A stretch of 64,000 nucleotides of DNA from Alphaproteobacteria bacterium (GCA_022826665.1 JAJDUK010000055.1:1-64000), one strand, 5' to 3'. Counted from the first letter of the stretch, positions 1 through 9,276 are shown. The notes: a model not told the origin generated them from the letters alone. A program made the numbers and translations.

Positions 1-11
1 CCGCCGCATAA

Positions 12-270
12 AGCTCCACGCCGTACATCTCCCGCCCCTCGCCAAAACAGACAAGGGGACATGAGTGGCGCATTCTTGCGCCGCCGCGACCGGACCAACC
101 GGCCGCTCCGCGTGGACCATTATTCCGCCGCCCTTAACACTCGTGCCCTCGACGTCTGCGCGCGCGAAACGCCGCACGAGGAGAGTCCTTTGGCCGGTCA
201 TAGCTATCGTTGTTGGAGCCCGCTGGACGCGACCCTAAGCGGATCGTCAGCGGCGGCACCGACCTCATGA
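12..270 (+). pseudogene. Decayed C-terminal remnant of an OppD/DppD-type ABC ATPase
   Basis: Two reading frames together spell the C-terminal oligopeptide-transporter (oligo_HPY) tail. Frame 3 (about 12-140) gives a stretch ending APRGPLFRR, resembling the usual LPPGCPFxPRC. Frame 1 (about 150-270) gives ALDVCARETP and GHSYRCWSPLD, resembling the family's last cysteine motif and GHxxxC end. The switch requires a frameshift near 130-150, and several cysteine positions look mutated. It ends in a TGA that overlaps the ATG of the next ATPase gene (ATGA at 267-270), the coupling expected of oppD-oppF. The part left of the window is unseen, so this may be the end of a longer broken gene. Confidence 0.5.
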
Positions 271-1310
271 GCGGCCCCGACATTCACGTGAGCGTCAAGG
301 AGCTGCGCATGCTGTTCCCGGTGAAGCGCGGGCTGCGGGACAGGGTGCTGGGCGTCAAGCAGTGGGTGCACGCCGTCGACGGTGTCAGCCTCGATCTCCA
401 TCGGGGCGAGTGCCTCGCGCTCGTCGGGGAAAGCGGCTCGGGCAAGACCACTCTCGCCAATTGCATCGCGGGCTCGCTCGTACCCGTCGCGGGAGAGATC
501 TGGCTCGATGACGTCATGCTCGCGCGTGCCGGCGCGCTCACCGGCCCGAACGCTCGGGAGCGCGCGAAGCTGGTGCAGGTGATCTTTCAGGACCCGACGT
601 CGGCGCTCAACCGGCGTCTGCGGGTCGGCGGCGTGCTCGCCGAGCCGTTCCTCGTGCACAAGATTTGCGACAGGGCAGAGGCGACGGCGCGGGTTGAAGC
701 GCTGCTGGCACGGGTCGGCCTGCCGCCCGAAACGGCCGAGCACTACTCCCACGAACTCAATGCCAGCCAGCGGCAGCGGGTGGTCATTGCCCGCGCGCTG
801 GCGCTGGAGCCCAAGGTTCTGATCGCCGACGAGCCGATCGCCAAGCTCGATGTCTCGATGCAAGGCCAGATTCTCAACCTCATCGACCAACTGAGGCGGG
901 AGCTCGATCTCAGCGTCATCTTCATCACGCATGACCTGAGCGTGGTGCGGCAGATCGCTACCCGTGTCGCCGTGCTTTATCTGGGTCAACTCATGGAGCT
1001 GCAGGAGACAGAGGCCTTCTTCGGATCGGAGGGGCACCCCTACAGCCAGGCGCTGCTCAAGTCGACCCCGCGCCTTCGGGTTGGTGCCGGAGATAGCGCG
1101 CTGCACACCATCAAGGGCGAAATTCCGAGCCCGATCGACGTGCCGCCGGGCTGTCCGTTCTTGAGCCGCTGCCCGGAAGGCGACCACGATTGCGAGCGAA
1201 GTCGGCCGCCTCTACAGGTGAGCTCGGCGGGCGGGCTCGTCGCGTGCTTCAAGCGCGACGCCGCCGATCTCGCGGCAGAGGGTGGAGCCGCCGCCAGCAG
1301 TCACGGCTGA
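267..1310 (+). CDS. Oligopeptide/dipeptide-type ABC transporter ATP-binding protein (OppF-like) with altered signature
   Basis: 347 aa, the usual OppF/DppF length. It should energise import of peptides or similar solutes from the cytoplasmic face. Visible: Walker A GESGSGKTT (residues 54-62), Q-loop FQDPTSALN, Walker B LIADEP (about D188-E189), switch His in FITHD (about H222) and the C-terminal oligo_HPY region with PPGCPFLSRCP. The ABC signature, normally LSGGQ, reads LNASQ (164-168), so ATP hydrolysis may be impaired. The start at 267 was chosen because it overlaps the upstream stop and gives a family-like N-terminus; an in-frame start at 210 is possible. It converges on livM with a 21-bp gap. 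Confidence 0.85.
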   Translation: MSGPDIHVSVKELRMLFPVKRGLRDRVLGVKQWVHAVDGVSLDLHRGECLALVGESGSGKTTLANCIAGSLVPVAGEIWLDDVMLARAGALTGPNARERAKLVQVIFQDPTSALNRRLRVGGVLAEPFLVHKICDRAEATARVEALLARVGLPPETAEHYSHELNASQRQRVVIARALALEPKVLIADEPIAKLDVSMQGQILNLIDQLRRELDLSVIFITHDLSVVRQIATRVAVLYLGQLMELQETEAFFGSEGHPYSQALLKSTPRLRVGAGDSALHTIKGEIPSPIDVPPGCPFLSRCPEGDHDCERSRPPLQVSSAGGLVACFKRDAADLAAEGGAAASSHG

Positions 1311-1331
1311 CCCCTGCACGCGGTGTGGAGC

Positions 1332-2393
1332 CTATCCGGTCGCCTTGTCGTTGGTCGCCGAGGCGCCAGCCGTCCGCGCACCGCGCAAAGCCAACAGGCG
1401 CTCCCATAGCTGCTCGATGAGGCCCGCGACGCCCTGGCGGAACACGATGATGAAGAGGATGGTGATCGCCCCCGTGCCGACCGTGCGCCACTCCGCATAG
1501 ACTTTCAGTTGATCGTCGATGAACATCAGAATGATACAGCCCAAGAGCGGGCCCCAAGCGCGGCCCAGCCCACCGACGACCATCATCGAGAGCAGTAGCA
1601 GCAGGACTGATAGATCGAGCATCGTCGGGCCGATGGTCTTGTAATGCCCGGCATAGAATGCGCCGGAAAGCCCGGTGAAGAACCCCGACAGAGCAAACAC
1701 GAGGATCTGATACTTGACCCGATTGATGCCCTGCGAGCTGGCGCAGTTGGCATTATCGCGAAGCGCTCGGAACGCGTAGCCGAAGGGGCCACGCATGATC
1801 ACCAGCGCGAAGATCGTTCCAAGCACCAGGAGAAAGAGTGCGAGATAATACTTGCCGACAAGGCTCTGCTTGTAGCCGAGCCAGTCGCGGAACCCGAAAT
1901 CTCCGAATTGAGAGAGGCCGCTCGATCCGCCGGTGAAGTTGTAGCAAGTGACGCCGCGATAGAAGAAGCAATCGGAGTCCGTCAGGATCAGCACCTGCAT
2001 CACGACAGCGAAGCCGATGGTGAGAAGCGCGACGTAGGCGCCCCTGAGACGGATGGTCGCCGCGCCGATGATGCCGCTCACGAGCACGGCCATGAAGGCG
2101 CCGAGGAAGCTCGTCAGCCATAGCGACCAGCCCATATAGAGGCTCAGCATGGCGGCGGTGTAGCCCCCCATGGTGAACACGGCCATCTGCGCCAGGGAAA
2201 AGATTCCCGCCACGCCGAAGACGAGATTCCACTGGGTGACGATGCTCGCCCAGATAAACAGCAGGATTACCTGCGTCATCGTCGAGCGGGAGGAATCGAT
2301 GAAGGGAATGGCGATCGCAATTGCGAGGAAAAAGAGGCCGATGGCGATGTCGCGCCTGATCGGGGTCATGCGGATGAAGCCGGCGCCGTTCAT
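1332..2393 (-). CDS. livM: Branched-chain amino acid-type ABC permease, LivM family
   Basis: 353-aa polytopic membrane protein with many hydrophobic segments and the LivM-type central motif GLSGAFYAGH plus a C-terminal GGLGRAWGPLLG segment. With LivH it forms the transmembrane channel of a HAAT-family importer. Its ATG overlaps the livH stop (ATGA at 2390-2393), so translation is coupled. It is the last gene of a seven-gene minus-strand run starting at 8794. Substrates of this family include branched-chain amino acids, amides and urea; the sequence alone does not fix it, but adjacent hydrolases point to a nitrogenous organic compound. Confidence 0.9.
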   Translation of the reverse strand: MNGAGFIRMTPIRRDIAIGLFFLAIAIAIPFIDSSRSTMTQVILLFIWASIVTQWNLVFGVAGIFSLAQMAVFTMGGYTAAMLSLYMGWSLWLTSFLGAFMAVLVSGIIGAATIRLRGAYVALLTIGFAVVMQVLILTDSDCFFYRGVTCYNFTGGSSGLSQFGDFGFRDWLGYKQSLVGKYYLALFLLVLGTIFALVIMRGPFGYAFRALRDNANCASSQGINRVKYQILVFALSGFFTGLSGAFYAGHYKTIGPTMLDLSVLLLLLSMMVVGGLGRAWGPLLGCIILMFIDDQLKVYAEWRTVGTGAITILFIIVFRQGVAGLIEQLWERLLALRGARTAGASATNDKATG

Positions 2394-3271
2394 GACCGTT
2401 CAACGGTCCGTTGGCCGAACAGGCCGTAGGGACGCCAGATGAGGACGACGATTGCCAAGCCCAGCATGGTCGGGAAGCCGAACCGTGCGCTTACCGAATA
2501 CTGGATGCTGCCTTCGATGAAGGCGAGAATTAGCGAGGCGCCCACCGCCGCCGGGATGTTGCCGAGGCCCGCGATGGCGCAAATGAAGAACGCCTTGAGC
2601 ATCGGGTTGGTCCCCGCGTAGGGGGAGAGGTTGGCCACCGACGCGGTCAGCATGACTCCGGAGATGGCGGCAATGATGCCCGCCATGATCATGACCTGGA
2701 GATAGACCCGGGCGACAGGAACGCCCAGGAGCTGTGCGGCATCGCGGCGTTGGGCGGTCGCCCGGATCGCGCGACCAAGCCGGGTCGAGCGCAGCAGCCA
2801 GCCGAGCCCCAGCGTCATGATGCCCGCGACGCTGAGATTGATCAGCGTCTGGAAAGGGAGCTGTATCCCGCCGATGCGGAAGCCCCCCGGCAGTGAAAAC
2901 GGCTGATCGAGGGGATAGCCGGTGAACACGCGGATCATCAGGCTTTCGAGCACGATGGCCGCGCCGACGGTGGCGATGATGATGTTCACCTCGAACGCCG
3001 GGGCGCGGTACATCCAGCGCACCATCACGTGGTAGAAGACCAGCCCCGTGATGAACCCGCCGATAATCGCGGCGGGGAGGCCCAGCGGCCACGGCAGGCC
3101 CAGATAGGTGATCGCGCTGTACGAGGCATAGCCGCCGATCGCCAGCATGACTCCCTGAGACATGTTGAGCATGCCGACCACGCCCCAGAGCAGGGTCAGG
3201 CCGACCGCGCTGAGCGCGTACATGGCGCCGAGCGTCAGGCCGCTGAACAGGATTTGCAGAAAGGCTTCCAC
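2390..3271 (-). CDS. livH: Branched-chain amino acid-type ABC permease, LivH family
   Basis: 293 aa, standard LivH length. Hydrophobic segments are interspersed with the family patterns GAMYALSAVGLTLLWGV near the N-terminus, RRDAAQLLGVP in the cytoplasmic loop and AIAGLGNIPAAVGA in the C-terminal half. It is the second transmembrane subunit of the importer with LivM. It starts 2 bp after the livF stop and overlaps livM by 4 bp, so livF, livH and livM should be made together. Confidence 0.92.
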   Translation of the reverse strand: MEAFLQILFSGLTLGAMYALSAVGLTLLWGVVGMLNMSQGVMLAIGGYASYSAITYLGLPWPLGLPAAIIGGFITGLVFYHVMVRWMYRAPAFEVNIIIATVGAAIVLESLMIRVFTGYPLDQPFSLPGGFRIGGIQLPFQTLINLSVAGIMTLGLGWLLRSTRLGRAIRATAQRRDAAQLLGVPVARVYLQVMIMAGIIAAISGVMLTASVANLSPYAGTNPMLKAFFICAIAGLGNIPAAVGASLILAFIEGSIQYSVSARFGFPTMLGLAIVVLIWRPYGLFGQRTVERS

Positions 3272-3273
3272 GG

Positions 3274-3996
3274 CTACAGGTCCGCGCCCAGATAGGTCTC
3301 GAGGACCTCCTGACGCTCTTCAAACTCGGCCGGCGTGCCGTTCCAAACCAACTCGCCATGGTCGAGCAGGTAGATATCGTCGACCAGGTCGAGCATGCGC
3401 GCCGCGTTTTCCTCCACTAGGAGAATGGTTCTGCCCTCGCGCTTCAGCTCGTTGAGCACCGCATAGATCTGCTCGATGACGATGGGAGCGAGTCCGAGCG
3501 ACGGCTCGTCGATCATCAGCAGCCGGCCGCCGCACATCAGGCCCCGGCCGATGCCGAGCATCCGCCGCTCGCCGCCGGACAGCGTGCTCGCGATCTGATC
3601 CCGTCGCTCGAGGAGAACGGGAAACAGATCATGGACCGCGTTCAGATGCTGCTCGACGTTGGCGTAGGCCGCGGGCATGTATGCGCCCATTAGCAGGTTG
3701 TCGCGCACCGACATGTCCGGAAAGATGAGATCGCCCTGCGGAATATGAATCACCCCAAGCTCGGCGATCTTCTCGATCGCTAACCCCTTCAAAATCCTGT
3801 CCCGGAAGACAATCTGTCCCGAAGACAGCGGAAGCATGCCGGATATGCAGCGCAGCAGCGTCGTCTTGCCGTGGCCGTTTGGTCCGACGATGCCTACCAC
3901 CTTCCCCTCGGGCACGGAGAGCGAGACATCGCGGAGAACCGGCCGTCCGCGATAGCCGGCGGTAATCGCGTCGACGTTCAGCGAAGCCTCAGTCAC
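3274..3996 (-). CDS. livF: Branched-chain amino acid-type ABC ATPase, LivF family
   Basis: 240 aa, typical LivF length. Walker A is GPNGHGKTT (about residues 38-46), the signature LSGGERRML is canonical, and Walker B LLMIDEP is followed by SLGLAP, a LivF hallmark. The switch histidine region reads LLVEENAARML, where LivF proteins normally carry E-x-N in place of the usual H. It pairs with LivG as the cytoplasmic motor. The gene overlaps the end of livG by 8 bp and leads directly into livH. Confidence 0.93.
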   Translation of the reverse strand: MTEASLNVDAITAGYRGRPVLRDVSLSVPEGKVVGIVGPNGHGKTTLLRCISGMLPLSSGQIVFRDRILKGLAIEKIAELGVIHIPQGDLIFPDMSVRDNLLMGAYMPAAYANVEQHLNAVHDLFPVLLERRDQIASTLSGGERRMLGIGRGLMCGGRLLMIDEPSLGLAPIVIEQIYAVLNELKREGRTILLVEENAARMLDLVDDIYLLDHGELVWNGTPAEFEERQEVLETYLGADL

Positions 3997-4795
3997 CGGC
4001 TTCCGCTTCCTCTATCCCGAGGCGAAGACGCTGGGCCAGGCGCTCTCCCAAATAGACCTCGACGACGGTCTTGTCGCGCGCCAATCCGTCCGCCGGCCCT
4101 TCGTAGATCTTCTGGCCGTGATGCATGATCAGGGCGCGATCCGAGAGCGCCACAAGAAAACGCATGACGTGCTCGATGAGCACGATGGTCAGCGCCTGCT
4201 CGTCACGGAACCGACGCAAGATGCCCATCACGAGGTCGATTTCTTGCCGGTTTAGACCGCCGACGGGCTCGTCCAGCAAGAGCAGCCTGGGCTGGCGCGC
4301 GACGGCGGCGGCGAGCATGAGCAGCTTGCGCTGCAGGATGGGCAGTTCGCCCACCACCGTCTCCGTGTCGTCTTCCAGCCCGACGAAGGCGATGGCCTCA
4401 TCGGCGCGCGTGCGGGTCGCGCGATCGAAACGGAACTTGGGGAAGACGACGTTGCGGAAGCCGTAATAGGAGGCGCACAACACGTTTTCCTTGACGGTGA
4501 GCGTGTCATACGCCGCGTTGAGCTGAAACGTGCGCGAGATGCCTGCGTGGCACACGCGGTCCGCGGATTTTCCGGTGAGATCCTGACCGTCAAACGTGAT
4601 CGTGCCGCCGCTGGCGGGGGTCAGGCCCGAAATCACGTCGAACAGAGTCGTCTTACCGGCTCCGTTCGGCCCCCCAACGCCGAGAATCTCGCCATGGCCG
4701 ACGGTGAAACTTAATTCGTCCACCGCCGCCATGGCACCGTAGTGGGCGCAAACGGCGTCGCAAGCCAGCAGCGGCCCGTCTTGCGGACTGTTCAC
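3989..4795 (-). CDS. livG: Branched-chain amino acid-type ABC ATPase, LivG family
   Basis: 268 aa. Walker A is GPNGAGKTT (42-50), Walker B LLLLDEP (171-177), then VGGLN and an H-loop in LIEHVMRFL. The signature segment reads GELPILQRKLLML (149-161) where LivG proteins usually have LPYGQQRR followed by EIARAL, so the central glycine is lost. It is the second ATPase of the importer and lies 39 bp after the binding-protein gene and 8 bp into livF. Overall LivG identity is clear from order and the C-terminal YLGERLAQ-like end. Confidence 0.9.
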   Translation of the reverse strand: MNSPQDGPLLACDAVCAHYGAMAAVDELSFTVGHGEILGVGGPNGAGKTTLFDVISGLTPASGGTITFDGQDLTGKSADRVCHAGISRTFQLNAAYDTLTVKENVLCASYYGFRNVVFPKFRFDRATRTRADEAIAFVGLEDDTETVVGELPILQRKLLMLAAAVARQPRLLLLDEPVGGLNRQEIDLVMGILRRFRDEQALTIVLIEHVMRFLVALSDRALIMHHGQKIYEGPADGLARDKTVVEVYLGERLAQRLRLGIEEAEAGD

Positions 4796-4834
4796 GCTGT
4801 GCCGCGACGCCGCGCCCTCAACCGCTCCCTTCGT

Positions 4835-6187
4835 TTAGGTGAACCACGGCGGGAGGAAGAAATCGCCCGTGTTGTAAGGCGGGGGCGAGATCAGGATGCG
4901 CTCCTGCTTCTCCCAGTCCTTGATCTGGAAGAACAGGTGCGGCATCCCGAGCGACGGGTCGCTCGACAGGTCGGGATACGGAATGGCGGACTGCCAGACC
5001 GGGTGGTACGCGACCGAGCCGTTGACGCCGCGATAGGCGATTCGCTTGAGCTGCGCCGCGACCTTCTCCGCCTGCTCCACGTTGCCCGGCTCCGAAGTGC
5101 CGCCCGCCACCGCGGCGGCGATCGCGAAGTGGTGCATGTTGGGATACGACACCGTCGCGCCCACAGCGCTCGCGGTCGGGCCGAACTTCTCCTTGTAGCG
5201 CCGCCTGAAATCCGTGCCTTTCTCGTCCTGCAGGAGGCCGATCACGGTGGACGTCGTCACGCCGACGCTGTTCTCCTTCCCGATCTCGGTAAACGCCGAG
5301 AGCAGCGGTCCCCATGGGAAGTAGATCAGGGCGTCGATGGGGTTCTGATTGAACTGGATCATGAATTGCGCGATGTCGCCCGCATAGAAGTGCGAGTTCT
5401 GAATCGCCGCCGGGTTGGCCTCGCGGATCTTGGCGAGGATCGGCCCCCACTCCGTGGTCGGCGTCGACACCGTCTCAACGCCGCCCCAAGCGATTTCCCA
5501 TCCGTGATCCGCCGCGACCTGGGCGGCAGCGTTGGAGATCACGGTGCTGTAGGGAAGCGAGCCTGAAACGAGAGCGATCGTGTTGTTCTGCGGTGTCCAC
5601 TGACCGGTATCGCGCAGCCACGAGATGAACTTGATCCAGCCCGGTCCGTACCAGAACTCCGCCGGATCGCTCATGAAGATCGTCGGATACTTGCCCGGGT
5701 TGTTCTCGATCCATTCATCGTGCTGCCGCAATGTATTCGTGTGGATGTACATCACGGACGCATCGGCAACGAGGTCATACTCGGCGTTGTTCGAGCCGAT
5801 GTTGTGGCCGTTGATGATGGCGTGAACCTCGTGGCGATCGATGAGGAGGTTGGCCGCGGAGACCACCTCGTCGGCGCTGCGGTTCTTGCTGTCGCCGAAG
5901 ACCGGCTCGACGGGACGGCCGAGGATGCCGCCCATGGCATTGACTTCCTCGCACGCCATCTCAAGGCCGCGCTTGGCCTCGGCGCCGGACGGCGCGCCCG
6001 GGCCCGTGAGCGGCGTTATGCCGCCGACCATGATCGGCGACCCTTGCGCTTTCGCCCCATCGTTGATGTCGGCCAGCGTGGTTGCACCGGCAACCATCGT
6101 GCCGGCTCCCGCCAGCGCAGCGCCTTTCAAGAATCTGCGGCGTCTTGCATCCACAGTGTTCTTCATCAGCCCTGATTTGATAAGCAT
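4835..6187 (-). CDS. Tat-exported ABC substrate-binding protein, LivK/amide-urea type
   Basis: 450 aa. The N-terminus has a twin-arginine signal (RRRRFLKGAALAGAG) with a cleavage-like region near AKAQG, so the protein should be exported folded to the periplasm. The mature part opens with IMVGGITPLTGPGAPSG, the type-1 periplasmic-binding-protein start, followed by GLEMACEEVNAMGGILGRPV. It would deliver solute to LivHM. Start: ATG at 6187 has a strong ribosome site GGGGAGG 8 nt upstream (6196-6202); a second in-frame ATG at 6166 is possible. Length and early sequence resemble the amide/urea branch of the family, but the ligand is not known. Confidence 0.9.
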   Translation of the reverse strand: MLIKSGLMKNTVDARRRRFLKGAALAGAGTMVAGATTLADINDGAKAQGSPIMVGGITPLTGPGAPSGAEAKRGLEMACEEVNAMGGILGRPVEPVFGDSKNRSADEVVSAANLLIDRHEVHAIINGHNIGSNNAEYDLVADASVMYIHTNTLRQHDEWIENNPGKYPTIFMSDPAEFWYGPGWIKFISWLRDTGQWTPQNNTIALVSGSLPYSTVISNAAAQVAADHGWEIAWGGVETVSTPTTEWGPILAKIREANPAAIQNSHFYAGDIAQFMIQFNQNPIDALIYFPWGPLLSAFTEIGKENSVGVTTSTVIGLLQDEKGTDFRRRYKEKFGPTASAVGATVSYPNMHHFAIAAAVAGGTSEPGNVEQAEKVAAQLKRIAYRGVNGSVAYHPVWQSAIPYPDLSSDPSLGMPHLFFQIKDWEKQERILISPPPYNTGDFFLPPWFT

Positions 6188-6451
6188 CTAGTTTGCCTCC
6201 CCTTTGTCATCGGCACCGATCGTTTCGGCAATTGTCTCCACTATCTTTACCAACACTTATGTTCAGCAGAGGCGCAAGCGTAAACGACCGTTATCTCCTC
6301 CCTCATCGGCGCGGTCGTCTCATGGCCGCACCCATATCCTGATCGGCAAGGATGATACGCGTTCGTCCGCTGCGTTCGCAAACGCTGTTTGTTGGTGTCT
6401 GTCCCTTACGGGCCCTGACGCTCGGGGCAGGACACACGAACGATCGGCACG

Positions 6452-7729
6452 TCAGCCGACCGGTGGTCCGGCAGGCACGATCTGCGCATCGCGATAGGTC
6501 GTGGTCAGTTCGTTCTTGTGAAAGACGCCGCCCTTCATGATTGCCGGAAGTTTTCGTCCCTTCTCGTCGAACACGCTCAAATCACGAAGCGGGTCACCGT
6601 CGACGACCAGGATGTCGGCGAGCGCACCGGGGGCGATCACGCCGAGATCGTCCCGGCCAAGAAGACTGGCGTTTGTCTTTGTCGCAGCGGTAATTACGTC
6701 GTGCGCGCCCTCGACCTCGGCGCGCAGAGTCAGCTCCAGCGGCTGCAGGTGGTGCAGGGGTCCGAGCAGGTCGCAGCCGAACCCAATGGGCACGCCAGCC
6801 TCGGTCGCAAATTCGATGGAGGCGAAGCCCGCCTCCAGAACGGACCGGAGCTTTTGAAGGCTGGCTTCACCCAGACGCAATTCCGCCTTGTGCTGACGCA
6901 TCCCTTCGTAGGTGGAAAGGGTCGGCACGAGGTAAGCCCCTTCCGCCGCCATGAAGGCCGCCGCCTCTCGATCGATCAGATTGCCGTGCTCTATGGAGCG
7001 AACGCCGCAAGAGACCGCGTGAACGGCGGCTTCGGCCGTATAGGCGTGTGCCATCACGTAGGTGCCCCAGGCTTCCGCCTCTCGGACGATTGCGCGAAGC
7101 TCTTCCTTGGAGAACTGGGTTCTTTTGAGCGGATCGTGGGGCGAGGCAACGCCTCCCGAGGCCATGACCTTGATCTGGCAGGCCCCCTTGCGCAGCTCGT
7201 CTCGCGTTGCAGCGACGACCGCCTCTGGCCCATCGGCGATACGCGACGCGAAATGCAGGGGATGCGAACAGAGGCAGGGTTCCCCCGCGTCACTGGTTCT
7301 CCGGCGAAAATCCCCGTGGCCGCCGGTTTGGCTGAGGGCACGCCCTGAGATGAAGAGGCGCGGCCCCGCGAGTAGGCCGTCGTCCACGGCCTTCGCCAGG
7401 CCCCAATCGGCGCCGCCCGCGTCCCGTATGCTGGTGAAGCCCCGGTCGAGCATGCCGCGCATGACTTGTGCCGCCCGCGCGGTCATCAACGTCGGCGCGA
7501 CATCCTCGAGCTCTCTGAGATTGTAGCTGCCGAGAACCACATGCGCGTGGGCATCGATGAGACCCGGCATCAACGTGCGGCCATCGACGGCCACTTCCCA
7601 GGCGCCGTGAACCTCTAGCCGTGTATCCGATACCTCGCGGATACGCTCGTTCTCCACCAGGACATCGTAGCCCTCGCGCGCTTCCGGCAGGGCCGCATCG
7701 ACGATGGTGCAGTTGCGGAAGAGGATCAT
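6452..7729 (-). CDS. Amidohydrolase-superfamily metal-dependent hydrolase (imidazolonepropionase/peptidase-like)
   Basis: 425 aa. Metal-binding HxH lies in GLIDAHAHVVLG (about residue 61). Other family landmarks are GACQIKVMASGG (likely bridging lysine), MAHAYTAEA, SIEHGNLID and a late GFGCDLLG aspartate, then the terminal beta-strand region GALADILVVDGDPL. It resembles enzymes annotated as imidazolonepropionase-like or Xaa-Pro dipeptidase-like that cleave amide bonds of small molecules. It sits between a nitrilase gene and the liv binding protein on the same strand, suggesting it acts on the imported solute. The exact substrate cannot be read from the sequence. Confidence 0.85.
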   Translation of the reverse strand: MILFRNCTIVDAALPEAREGYDVLVENERIREVSDTRLEVHGAWEVAVDGRTLMPGLIDAHAHVVLGSYNLRELEDVAPTLMTARAAQVMRGMLDRGFTSIRDAGGADWGLAKAVDDGLLAGPRLFISGRALSQTGGHGDFRRRTSDAGEPCLCSHPLHFASRIADGPEAVVAATRDELRKGACQIKVMASGGVASPHDPLKRTQFSKEELRAIVREAEAWGTYVMAHAYTAEAAVHAVSCGVRSIEHGNLIDREAAAFMAAEGAYLVPTLSTYEGMRQHKAELRLGEASLQKLRSVLEAGFASIEFATEAGVPIGFGCDLLGPLHHLQPLELTLRAEVEGAHDVITAATKTNASLLGRDDLGVIAPGALADILVVDGDPLRDLSVFDEKGRKLPAIMKGGVFHKNELTTTYRDAQIVPAGPPVG

Positions 7730-7891
7730 GGCGCCGCCGGGCCTTTCGACGAACGCACGGTGCCGAACTGGTCATGCACCACGGTAGATGCCTGGCTCGG
7801 AACGCAGCTACGAGCCGCGCGGGGGACTGGCCCTAAACGTGGAGGCGCCGATCGCAACCGGCCTGCTCGCCGTCGCACCTACGCGCCAAGC

Positions 7892-8794
7892 CTACGCGTT
7901 GATGTGCGAAGGCCACTCTCTGTAGAGATCCGCGCGCCGACGGCGATCCCGGAAGGTTGGAGCGACGCCTTTCTCGCGATTCTCGTAAATCTTGTCGAGG
8001 TCGACCTCGCCGTGCACCACCGTCTCGATGTTGGGCTCCGGCGATTCCGCGACGACGCCGTTCGGGGCGTCCCAAGGGGTGTCGCAAGGGCTCAGGATGG
8101 AACTGCGTGTCCAGCCAGGCGGAAGAGGCCCATCGGACGGCACGTCGGCACCGGTTGCGCAATGCACGAAATACACCTGGTTCTCGATCGCACGGGCCTG
8201 GGCACAGTGACGGACGCGCCAGAATCCGTATTCCGTGAACGTGAAGGAGGGGCACAAGATGATCTCGGCACCTTGCTCGACGAGCGTTGCGGCGCATTCT
8301 GGAATTTCTGTCTCGTAGCACACGTTAAAGCCCACTTTGGCGAACGGGAGCTCGACCATCTCGACCGTATCGCCTTCCTCGGTCGACCATTGCGCCTCGG
8401 CCGGAAAGATGTGGGTCTTGTCGTGCATGTGAATCAGTCCGTCGGGACCGTAAAGATAGGCGACGTTGAGGTATCTTCCGTCCTTCAATTCCAGATGGGA
8501 GCCGGCAACAATGTGCTGTCCTCGTTCCTTGGCCTCGCTCTCGAACAGCTGGCGGTAATCCTCGGTATAATTTGTGTTCCCGTATTGATGAACACGGGTC
8601 AACTCGGAAACGGGTAGATCCTTCCAGTCCGGAAACGTCGTAAACAGTTCGACCGTAAAGAGCTCCGGAAACAGCACTAGATCGGCACCCTTTGCCTGGT
8701 CCAACAGCCCGCGCGCATGAGCCGCAAACTCGTCAAAGCTGCCGACGGGCCTGACAACGAACTGACACGCTGCGATCGAGACGTTCCTGGGCAT
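7892..8794 (-). CDS. Carbon-nitrogen hydrolase (nitrilase superfamily amidase)
   Basis: 300 aa. The Glu-Lys-Cys triad is visible: E in LVLFPELFT (about residue 43), K in MHDKTHIFPAE (about 124) and C in FNVCYETEIPE (about 160). The fold's C-terminal half contains ILCPSFTFTEYGFWRVRHCAQARAI split around a family-like aromatic segment. It should hydrolyse a C-N bond of an amide or carbamoyl compound in the cytoplasm. It is the first gene of the minus-strand run, with 162 bp before the amidohydrolase. The start codon at 8794 is followed by the typical beta-strand NVSIAACQF. Confidence 0.88.
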   Translation of the reverse strand: MPRNVSIAACQFVVRPVGSFDEFAAHARGLLDQAKGADLVLFPELFTVELFTTFPDWKDLPVSELTRVHQYGNTNYTEDYRQLFESEAKERGQHIVAGSHLELKDGRYLNVAYLYGPDGLIHMHDKTHIFPAEAQWSTEEGDTVEMVELPFAKVGFNVCYETEIPECAATLVEQGAEIILCPSFTFTEYGFWRVRHCAQARAIENQVYFVHCATGADVPSDGPLPPGWTRSSILSPCDTPWDAPNGVVAESPEPNIETVVHGEVDLDKIYENREKGVAPTFRDRRRRADLYREWPSHINA

Positions 8795-9276
8795 GGTTCA
8801 ATCTCCCTGTGGACTCTGGGGCCAATCGTTCGTTTCGGCCGCAGGTCTGTCGCTTGGCTTTGGCGCGTGGCCGCGAACTTCGCCTCTCAATCGGAGGTCT
8901 AACCACCAATGCAAAGACATGATGACGCGGGCCGACCCTCCCGACCCATCCTATGCCGCGGCACAGATGAGGATCAAGGGCAGGCTGGGTTACGGAGAGC
9001 TCCAGTGCGCCAACTGACGCCGAGCCAGCCGTCAGGGCCATGTTGGCGGTGAGATGTGCGCGCTTCCGCCGCCAGACCACCTAGGCGGGCCTTCCGCGCC
9101 GCAGTTGTCATTCCAGCTGTGTGGCCTCGTGGTCAGAGGTGCTGCGTCCTTCCGTGGACACCGATTGCGTGCGCACACGTTCTGTAGTGCAATGAACCGC
9201 GGTCGCATAGAGCGGCTCCGAGGAGCGCCCGGACAATCCTGCGGCGCCTGGCCGATTGTTAACCAGGGAGAGACAC
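8795..9276 (+). other. Divergent intergenic region between nitrilase and deacetylase genes
   Basis: This 482-bp stretch separates two divergent genes and must hold both promoters. No ORF with convincing protein character is seen on either strand. The only clear signal is the ribosome-binding sequence AGGGAGAG just before the ATG at 9277. I could not identify convincing -35/-10 pairs or an operator. Confidence 0.4.

Noticed and set aside
61-270. 69-aa plus-strand frame as a separate gene
   Set aside because: Only its C-terminal half resembles anything (an OppD tail), and an adjacent frame supplies the preceding part; treated as a remnant.
6395-6435. Stem between amidohydrolase and binding-protein genes as terminator
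   Set aside because: Only five clean pairs, then mismatches, and no T-run.
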